Assembly (NCBI GenBank): GCA_004369085.1 | Contig: ML210229.1 | Span: forward strand, 59,827 to 123,826 | Reading direction: 5' to 3' | Source: Coprinopsis marcescibilis | Lineage: Eukaryota; Basidiomycota; Agaricomycetes; Agaricales; Psathyrellaceae | DNA length: 64,000 bases | Shown here: one piece after another, positions 56,698 through 64,000 of the stretch | How positions within the stretch are numbered: the stretch's first letter is position 1 | Layout of the letters: every line of letters begins with the position of its first letter | Notes under the pieces: generated by a model | Databases searched by the model: none | Seen by the model: the letters and a program-made list of their open reading frames with translations, nothing else | What the model was told of the DNA's origin: nothing | Program-made: the position numbers and the translations under genes

Positions 56698-57642
56698 TTA
56701 CATGTACAATTTACTTGTTGAAGGACTAGCAGGGTCGAAGGCTACTACGGTGCTCGAGCTCGCACCGCCTTCTCTCACACAGTTAGCCTTGACCTTGGTA
56801 CGTCTCTTGATCTGCTTCGTTTTTCGACGAGTAGCCTCGCCAGCTGTATCTGTAGTCGACTTCGGATTGGCCTTTCTCGCCTTGCGCCTCTCGACTTTAG
56901 CCTTCGTCGCAGCCATCTCGTCCGTGGCTTCTTGACGAGCCACCTCAGCCTCGTCGCCAGCTTCGAGATCCAATACCCGTAAGACTTCTTTGGCGCGAAC
57001 CATGGAGCCGCAGCAAGGGCAAGGATAAAGTGTTACCCATCCTTGGGGCTTCAGATAGATTTGTCTTCGTTCAGGAGTGCCTTGAACCCCGTTCTTACGA
57101 CCGAGCAAAGCTTCGAAGCCGTCTTTTGGGGTGGAAGAGGCTGAGCGGTAGCAAGCGTCGGTACATGGTTTGCCTGTGCGCTTGCACATACGGAGTGATT
57201 TGGGAGGGGGAGGTGGCGGAGATGTAGGAGATGTTGAACGCGGTAAGAGAGCTAGAGAGGAGTCCGCTCTGTAATGCGAAGAGGCCAACAAGAGCTGGGT
57301 GAGCTCGTCATCGTCACTGCCAGTCGATAATAAAACACTGCGCCAATAGCTGCGGCGAACACGGGCAACAAGTTTGGCCCCATCCGAGCCCATCTTCGAG
57401 CGAGGCGAAGGATGCTTCTCCAAGGCACGCTCAAATGCGGAGATGACTGCCGCATCTGAGGGAGATGTTGAAGGGGACGTAAGATCCGCAGAGCCGCTGC
57501 TGAAGGCGTCACATATGTTGGAGAATCCAGCGATACGGATATAAGCCGAAAGAACGTGGTCAATTCTTGGGATAGGTTCTGGACCTTGGTAAGACGACAT
57601 TGTCATAGCATCAGCAATTGCTAGCTCGATGTTCGTGGGCAT
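56698..57642 (-). CDS. basidiomycete hypothetical protein with two Cys motifs
   Basis: 314 residues in one coding exon. ATG 57642 follows a 62-nt 5' UTR intron (57705-57644), because no ATG exists between the TATA box and that intron. The middle is Ser/Pro-rich, with a seven-Pro run. Two Cys clusters could bind a metal: MCKRTGKPCTDACYRSASS and WVTLYPCPCCGSMVRAKEVL. The CPCCG-x-M-x-R knuckle resembles a zinc ribbon half. The C-terminal third is a Lys/Arg-rich helix ending with KTKQIKRRTKVKANC, a likely nuclear localisation signal. No known family assigned; a nuclear zinc-binding protein is a guess from composition. Confidence 0.72.
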   Translation of the reverse strand: MPTNIELAIADAMTMSSYQGPEPIPRIDHVLSAYIRIAGFSNICDAFSSGSADLTSPSTSPSDAAVISAFERALEKHPSPRSKMGSDGAKLVARVRRSYWRSVLLSTGSDDDELTQLLLASSHYRADSSLALLPRSTSPTSPPPPPPKSLRMCKRTGKPCTDACYRSASSTPKDGFEALLGRKNGVQGTPERRQIYLKPQGWVTLYPCPCCGSMVRAKEVLRVLDLEAGDEAEVARQEATDEMAATKAKVERRKARKANPKSTTDTAGEATRRKTKQIKRRTKVKANCVREGGASSSTVVAFDPASPSTSKLYM

Positions 57643-57810
57643 TCTGGCATGCAGGCTGTTAGTTGCTTGATCATATGGAGAGCTGTACGGGTCAAGAACA
57701 CTCACTCGGAAAAGAGAGCTGGAGGAGTCGGAAAGGGAGGAGGAGAGAATTCGCCAGTAGAATATGGATTCGGAGTGAGTGGCAATATGTATGCGATGCT
57801 GTGGGAGACT

Positions 57811-57817
57811 ATTTATA
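57811..57817 (-). promoter_or_regulatory. TATA box of the Cys-motif gene
   Basis: Minus-strand TATAAAT, about 105 bases before the 5' UTR intron donor. No ATG lies between it and the intron. Confidence 0.6.
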
Positions 57818-58528
57818 CATCATCGCATAAAAGATTCTTTGTGATTATAACAACAGGGTCCGAAAACAAAGGACAAAGGACATGAGGCGCTCTAAGTTCG
57901 CCAAGGTGTCCGCATGCCAGTAATTGAGAGAAGTGAATCACCGGCAAGAGTTTCGCATTTCCTCCGGACGCTCTACGTATCATTTCAATGCTCCAAGTCA
58001 TGACCAAAACGGTTGATGACAGGGATCGGAGGCAGTTTCTGTCGATGTCTGACACGCAGTTGGGGTGTGTATATGACCGTGCCAGCCAGGAGGAAGAGGA
58101 TGACAAAGAGAATAAAGGACCCAAAACGAGCACTGAATAGTCCGCGATAAGCTTTTGCGAAAAAGATCGGCGAGCACGAGTTGAGCACGAGTTGCCATGA
58201 ATTTGGCCGGCATTCGCCGTGATGGGCGCTTGCAAAGTTGTGGCGGCGCTCGGCAATTCTGCGCACAGACCAGACACAACTGACTCCGACCTTTGATTCA
58301 GAAGTTATGACATTGACAATGAATCAGAAAGGTTGTACGTTGAGTGTTCTCCACGTGTCAGCTTTCTTCAGAGCGCAAAGCCACTGACCTCCCTCCGTGA
58401 ACCAACTAAGCGAATAAAGTGAGTGCCTTTGGATTTATCCCTACAGCGAAATGAATTCGTCACTCTCTGACCTTTCTCATCCAAATCAACTCAGAAGCCT
58501 AGAAATCCACATACTAGGTCTTGACAGT
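57818..58528. promoter_or_regulatory. promoter region of dienelactone hydrolase A
   Basis: The stretch 58205-58290 and the following leader (58355-58465) recur upstream of the second hydrolase (59845-59925 and 59966-60060), so the promoter was part of the duplication unit. Shared core: GATG[G/A]GCGCTTGCAAAGTTGTGG. Open frames on the minus strand here are not convincing genes. Confidence 0.65.
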
Positions 58529-59662
58529 ATGTCATGTCCCAAGTGCATCGAAGGGAGTGTTTTGCCAGGCGACCCAACTGGAAGCATCCAACCGGACTTC
58601 CAAGGTGCATATCTCGCATCAGCGCCCGCGAATTCTGAGTCGACCGGCGCCAAGAACTTCTCTATCGTCCTCCTTACCGACGGCTTTGGTCTACCCTTGA
58701 AGAACTGTAAAATCATTGCAGATAAGCTGGCCAGTAATCTTGAATGCGACGTCTGGGTCCCGGATTACTTTGCAGGCGAGTCTTTTCGCCTGTTCAAAGA
58801 CTTGCAGTCGCTCGCTGCAAAAATCCGCTAATCATTGCATTTCCATCATATAGGTCGCCCTCCCGTGGACCTCAACAACCTTACTGCACCGCAGCGTGCT
58901 GATCAGAAGATGACGGCCCTGGACTGGCTTAGGATGATCATCAAAAGTATTCCCACAATCCCAGCTGTCTTTGCAAGTAGGCCCAGTGTCGTAGATCGGC
59001 GACTGGCTGTGGTGAGTTAAAATGATGCACGTACATATTTACTTTACCTACCCTAAACGCCTTCAAACAGTTCTTTCAGACTTTGAAGGAGAAGAAGAAG
59101 TACGAACAGATCGGAGCTGTAGGGTGTGTTAACTCTCTTCTGTTGCCCCTCTCTGAGCCCTGACATAAAATTAGATATTGCTACGGCGGTTCGACCGGGA
59201 TTAGGCTTGCTTCGACTGACTTCATCAACGCGGCAGTAATCTGCCATCCAGGTTCTATGAAGTTTGACATCGACGAAATCAGAAGGATGAAAGTCCCTAC
59301 AAGCTGGGCTTGTGCTGAAGGTGAACTTCATTAAAATAACTATAACATTCAACCAGCCCTTTTCTAACCCTCTTCTTTCGCTAGTTGATCTTTTCTTCCC
59401 CGATAGCCTGAGACTTCAATTTGAAGCCGAGTTCGAGTCCAGAAGAGGCACTGATCGCTTCGTAGACTACGAGTTCAAGGTGTATCCAGGTCAGTGGAGT
59501 TCTCATTTGTTGAATCTCCCTAATTCCATTGAATGATAAATATTAGCGACTGCACATGGCTTCGCCGCTCGCCCAAACACAGAGTACGCGGACATTATGG
59601 AAGCGCACGAAGCAGCCTTCCAGCAGACGGTAGCGTGGTTCAGGAAGGCCTTGTCAGCCTAA
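58529..59662 (+). CDS. dienelactone hydrolase family protein A
   Basis: Alpha/beta hydrolase of the DLH family; bacterial members open dienelactones in chloroaromatic breakdown. Six exons, 58529-58775, 58854-59011, 59071-59123, 59175-59320, 59385-59489 and 59547-59662; 274 residues. Catalytic Cys in AVGYCYGGSTGIRLAS (G-x-C-x-G-G), Asp side at VDLFFPDSLR, His in ATAHGFAARPN. N-terminus MSCPKCIEGSVLPGDPTGSI is typical of fungal members. The first intron uses a GC donor (GCGAGT). An upstream in-frame ATG (58451) is absent in copy B, where the equivalent is TTG, so I start at 58529. Function in this fungus is unknown. Confidence 0.93.
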
Positions 59663-60136
59663 CTGAGCGAGGACATGGTCAAGCAGGGGCATCGCAGAGA
59701 TGGGGATTTATTCTGGTTTATTGCCCAAGATTCTCGTGGCTGATTAAAGCCACATATTTGACGGAATTCAGCTTCCTTTGTAAAACAGATGAATTATTCA
59801 ATGGTTTCACCTGCCAGCTGAGGGCAACTGTCTCCGAGATTCGACCGGAATTCGCCGTGATGAGCGCTTGCAAAGTTGTGGCTCCGCTCGGCCACGCGCA
59901 CAGACCAACTGACTCCGCTGACCATTGTTGACGTTGAAAGTTTGAATGATTCTGTCTTCCCTCGTCACCTTTCTACAGAGCGAAAGTCACTGAGCTCCCG
60001 CCGTGAAGCAGGCAGAAGTAAAAGTGAGCGGCTTTTCCTACCCAGCGAATTGACTTCGTAGCTATCTAGATTCCGACCCTGCTCAGCCAAAGCAGCCCAG
60101 AAGTTAAGAAGTCCATATACGCCGGTTTTAGACACC
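59663..60136. promoter_or_regulatory. promoter region of dienelactone hydrolase B
   Basis: Contains the duplicated promoter block (59845-59925) and leader (59966-60060) matching 58205-58290 and 58355-58465. Confidence 0.65.
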
Positions 60137-61249
60137 ATGTCATGTCCCAAGTGCATAGAGGGTAGTGTTCTGCCAGGCGAACCAACTGGAAGCATCCAAC
60201 CAGACTTCCAAGGCGCGTATCTCGCACCAGCGCCCGCGAATTCTGGGTCGAACGGCGCCAAGAACTTCTCCATCGTCTTCCTAACCGACGGCTTTGGTCT
60301 TCCTTTAAAGAACTGCAAGATCCTCGCAGATAAGTTGGCCAGCGATCTTGGATGCGACGTTTGGGTCCCAGATTACTTTGCAGGCGAGTGTTTTGCTTGC
60401 GGCAGTAGCTCACAACAACGCCTCGCTATCATTCATGTACTTTCTAACATTGATCATAGGCCGCCCCATTGTGGACCTCAATACCCTTGTGGCTCCGCAG
60501 CGCGCCGATCAAAAAATGACGATACTGGATTGGATTAAGATGATCATCTTAACCATTCCCAAAATCCCAGCTTTCGTTGCAAGTAGGCCGAGTGTCGTGG
60601 ATCGGCGACTGGCCGTGGTAAGATGGCACGCACATACAGATTTTGCCTACTCTCAACGTCATCATACAGTTTTTTCAGACTTTGAAGGAGAAGAAGAGCT
60701 ACGAACAGATCGGAGCTGTAGGGTGTGTTACTCAATTATCTTCTCTTGTTGTTATCGGAGCCCTGATGGAAAAGTAGATATTGCTATGGGGGTTCGACTG
60801 CGATTAGGCTTGCTTCGACGGACCTCATAAACACAGCGGTGATCTGCCATCCTGGCACTTTCACCCTCGAAGAAATCCGAAGGATAAAAGTCGCTACGAG
60901 CTGGGCTTGTGCTGAAGGTGAGTTTCCATAAAATCACTGTGAAACCTAACTAATCCTCATCCGTTTATAGTCGACATTTTCTTCCCAGATAGCCTGAGAC
61001 TTCAGTCCGAGGCCGAGTTTGAGTCCAGAAGAGGCTCCGACCGCTTCGTAGACTACGAGTTCAAGGTGTATCCAGGTCAGTGGAGTTCTCATTTGTTGAA
61101 TCTCCCTAATTTCCATTGAATGATAAATATTAGCGACTGCACATGGCTTCGCCGCTCGCCCAAACACAGAGTACGCGGACATCATGGAAGCGCACGAAGC
61201 GTCCTTCCAACAGACCGTTGCATGGTTTAAGAAGACCTTGTCAACCTAA
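60137..61249 (+). CDS. dienelactone hydrolase family protein B
   Basis: Tandem copy of gene A. Exons 60137-60383, 60460-60617, 60670-60722, 60778-60917, 60971-61075 and 61134-61249; 272 residues. Exon lengths equal those of A except exon 4, two codons shorter. Catalytic motifs are kept (GYCYGGSTAIRLAS; VDIFFPDSLR; ATAHGFAARPN). The first intron again has a GCGAGT donor. From 61042 to 61200 it is almost identical to A (59456-59613), including the whole fifth intron with a single-base indel, although other introns have diverged. This suggests local gene conversion. Likely active; paralogue specialisation not visible. Confidence 0.93.
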
Positions 61250-62342
61250 TCCAACACTCCACGAGATCCGTATTCTATATTGGATACGGAACGGAAGGTC
61301 CTTCTTTACCGGTGATGTCAAGCCTCAAGTTTCCATACTACTACGACACTTGACCTTGTGGAAAGTTCCGGAAGCCATCTCAGTGCCAAAGAGCTTGCGG
61401 GAGTAGCGTAGGTGGTATTTGAAGACCTTTCTTCTCCATGACAGCTGATCGCACCTTTTCGCTCCTTATTATGCGCTCAATTGTGAACTCGGGATCAGTT
61501 CCTCCTTTGGATGGCAGCTGAGAACCAACCTGAAGTAAGAGTAAAATGAATTGATTACCAGGCCCAGGGACGCACGGTTGGTGCCTATAGTATCCTTTCC
61601 ATAACTCTCAGGATAACGACCGGCGCTCCAAATGGTGTGGCAGTGGATATCCACGCCGGGGTTATTTCTCCCGGAGTACCCCTCATGACCGAGGCTTCGC
61701 AGCGCTACGAGGCTTATGGGTATGTCCGCAGAAGACCTAGCATGCACACCGATTCCAGCACAAAACCGTGAGGTCCACGATGTCGCTTCGCCGACCCCAG
61801 GAGGACTGTGTGACTGTTAGCGCTAAGCGCGATGGCATCACGTTGTGTAAATCCACGGCAGGTGATGGGAAAGCATTTCGGCAAATTCGCAGAATATTCG
61901 GTATATCTGCCTGTAGCCGGTTGAGAGAGGGCTGGTGCTATGGCTCGAGACTCTGACGGAGTTGGTCACATTAAGCCAGCCGTAAGGCTTGGTGTAACGG
62001 GCTTGAATGGCCCCGCCGAGACAAGAGTCTCGCTGAAAAGGCTCACATAGATAGCGATACGCCAGATGAAATGGGAAAGGAGCTATAAGTTCGGGCAAGG
62101 CAGGCTACACAAAGAGTTTGGATACGTAAAGTAAAAATATCCAAGGAAATTCGGAAAAAGCTACAGTGGTAAGTGATGCAAGGGTATGGGTATGAATGAA
62201 GTGACAGATTGCGGGGTCATGTTGCAAAAATACATAAGGTACGAGAAATTGAAGTTGTGGTAAGAAGAATAGATTGAGTTGTACGTGAAAAGTTCCAGGA
62301 TAATTTAAGGAAGGAGGCGAAGCGATAAGCAACCTAACCGAT
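61250..62342. other. intergenic region, no gene seen
   Basis: A CCGTAT/ATACGG hairpin at 61270-61291 may mark the 3' end of hydrolase B. Short ORFs on both strands (61469-61747 and 61838-62098 minus) lack support. Confidence 0.5.
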
Positions 62343-63561
62343 TCAAATTTCTCGCCAGAGGTGCTCTGTGTATACATCGGCATCGACGGCACAGAATCCT
62401 TGCGACACCCTTACGGCTGTCCTCTCAAACTCGTGAACGAACACCACCATTGTAATCAATGGACAGTATATCCTGAGTTCATTAGTGAGGGCGCGAAATG
62501 CAGCAGGTGTGGAGGGCACTGGATCCCAATCTGAGACTTCCAGCTCAATGCACCGCAGGAGAGGTAAGCGCATGAGTAAACCATAGAATTGAAGCCGCTA
62601 ACAACTTCTGCATTAGTAAAGGTGAAACAGATGGAATTGATTCCGAACGAACCTCTTGGCCATGGATGGGAAGAACCAGTGTTCCAACGTATCTGAGGTC
62701 TGTATTAGTCGCTTTGGTCTCGACGACAGCTCGCAGGAGCTCCATAGAAAATGCCTCGCTGTATGACGAGTCGGCAATGTCTAATGACTGGAAAGGTTCT
62801 GTCGAACGAGAAATATTTCGGCAAAGTCTCGCAAGTTCTTCTCCCTTTGCCGCTGGCTCAGTCCGCGAGAAGCAAGTCTTGAGTCGAGTGATAGGTCGGT
62901 GGGGAACGATGGTGTCGGCTGCTTCAGAGAATGTGCATTCCAATATCGTTAATTTGGGCATCGCGGAGTCGTTGACTGTCGTGTATATCGTTCTTTCCGT
63001 CGCGGGATTCGTATCTGTGGCGTCGATGGGTGGCGTATTTGAAGTCTTGAAGTCTAAGATATAAAGGTCTTCCAATGCATCTTGAGAATTAATGAACTCG
63101 GCAAGGTCATTGTCCCAATCGAAATCGCAGTATAGTGTATGGAGTAGGAAGACTTGTCCCTTGGGATATATCCACGCGCACGCGGATGTCGGCCCATTCT
63201 GGGAGTGGATATCAAGGTGTTTAAGGCCACGCATGTTCTTCAACGCCTTCGAGATCCAGGACCAGTACCCTTCCGGCAGCTCCTCTACGTCACCTGGACC
63301 AATATCGTCTTCATCATCACTTTCGTCGTACTCCAATGGCGATAACGTAAACGACTCGACCAAGGAGGCCAACCGAGGCGAATTTGCCAACGTTACGCAT
63401 AGGCTTCGTGTGTCATGGGTATCTTCCAGGTATATGGTCTTGTATAGTCTCTTTTCCGCGGCCCGTCTTAACGGCTTTGAAACCCTACAAAGTGCTGCAA
63501 TATCGGAGCGCCTTCCGACGTATTCAACGATATTGCTGTATGCCTCCAGGGTTAGATCCAT
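62343..63561 (-). CDS. F-box-like fungal protein
   Basis: Exons 63561-62653 and 62597-62343; 387 residues. F-box-like start MDLTLEAYSNIVEYVGRRSD then LCRVSKPLRRAAEKRLYKTI, the same pattern as the gene at 29274-30384 (CLVSK..; LY). An acidic loop (ESDDEDDIGPGDVEE) is followed by Leu-rich repeat-like segments (NMRGLKHLDIHSQNG, DALEDLYILDF). Exon 2 begins RLQFYGLLMRLPLLRCIELE, aligned with REGLLYCLTRLKYLRSVEVD in the other gene, and both introns sit at that junction. The acceptor GTTAG (62598) is chosen because the earlier GCAG gives a frame that stops after about 17 residues. Probable SCF adaptor by family; not shown. Confidence 0.83.
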
Positions 63562-64000
63562 GCAGGCCTCCCATAACCTTACGGCATTCCAACTCAGCGC
63601 AAGAAGGGAGACCAGAGCAAAGGGTGACGCACCAAGCTCCCACCAGGAGAGGATATCTTGAGCGGTGAGTTAACCGCTGCGGAGTGCGATACGAGAGGGC
63701 GTAAGGAAGCTAGGTGGCCAGCTAGCTGAAGGTCGTAAATGACGCGATTTGCGCCCGGGGGAAAGATTCTGCGGACGTAGATCAGCGACATCATGGAAAT
63801 TGAGAGGCGGGGAAACATATGTACCAGCAGGGTAGGGTCTAAAAGGATTGGCTTCTCGCTCCCGACAGGATATTTAAGACGATTCATCGTGGAAATGTCC
63901 TATGCGGTGGCAGTTCGGGGGCAAACACCCATCTCCGCGAGGATCACGACTCATCATGTCCTTCCCAAGCCATTGACGCCGTTGACAATTTTGGTTTTAC
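63562..64000. other. 5' flank of the F-box-like gene
   Basis: A 97-residue minus-strand ORF (63887-63594) begins MNRLKYPVGSEKPILLDPTL. It ends 33 bases before the F-box ATG and has no recognised domain. It may be leader sequence or a separate small gene; not called. Confidence 0.35.

Noticed and set aside
57813..58277. 154-residue minus-strand ORF
   Set aside because: It overlaps the duplicated promoter block of the hydrolases and has no domain-like content.
58451..58528. Upstream in-frame start for hydrolase A
   Set aside because: The equivalent codon in copy B is TTG followed by a stop, so the extension is not conserved.
61469..61747. Hydrolase or amidohydrolase fragment (VDIHCHTIW) on the minus strand
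   Set aside because: A few suggestive residues only; no continuing similarity, motif spacing or splice support.
63594..63887. 97-residue ORF upstream of the F-box-like gene
   Set aside because: Same strand and only 33 bp before the F-box start; more likely leader sequence, with no recognised domain.

Overview
The window is nuclear DNA of a filamentous basidiomycete, most likely an Agaricomycete. The genes carry many short introns (about 45-75 nt, GT..AG, some GC..AG) and tiny exons. The repertoire fits: BTB/POZ proteins with the C-terminal CPNC...WD.LP.FFDLP signature, F-box-like proteins, a Glo3-type ArfGAP, EB1, Dsk2, a Yen1/GEN1 resolvase, serine carboxypeptidase and MFS transporters. A Ceratobasidiaceae (Rhizoctonia-like) source is possible but the sequence alone does not prove it. 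All exon joins below were worked out by hand from splice signals, reading-frame closure and protein-family conservation; none was tested against RNA.

Layout. 1-9.1 kb: a RING-H2 E3 ligase (5' end outside the window), ETF beta subunit, Dsk2 ubiquilin and a Ubc1-type E2, so three ubiquitin-system genes lie within 9 kb. 11-20 kb: a GNAT acetyltransferase, Glo3 ArfGAP, a VOC/glyoxalase-fold protein, a Gln-rich conserved protein, a conserved fungal protein and a 14-exon serine carboxypeptidase. 20-22 kb: a gene-free stretch with a terminal-inverted-repeat element (about 930 bp, non-coding). 22-32 kb: a CCDC137-like basic protein, an MFS monocarboxylate-type transporter, EB1, an F-box-like protein and a second MFS transporter. 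33-42 kb: a secreted GH24 lysozyme with a Cys-rich N-terminal module, an intact BTB gene, a secreted PEBP-like protein, a broken second GH24 copy and a DUF202 membrane protein. 42-49 kb: Yen1/GEN1 resolvase, an MFS drug-efflux-type transporter and a tiny secreted-peptide ORF. 50-55 kb: two tandem DUF4140/DUF4139 genes of equal coding length. 55-64 kb: a BTB pseudogene, an unknown Cys-motif protein, two tandem dienelactone hydrolases duplicated with their promoters, and a second F-box-like gene.

Co-operation between neighbours is limited, as usual for fungal chromosomes. The ubiquitin trio (E2 with UBA, E3, shuttle factor), the F-box and BTB adaptors and the two tandem pairs are the only thematic links. 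Most of the biological novelty is in recent duplication and decay (GH24, BTB, dienelactone hydrolase, DUF4139), the inverted-repeat element, the very small exons and the small secreted-peptide candidate. I saw no CRISPR, rRNA, intact tRNA, or polyketide/non-ribosomal peptide cluster.
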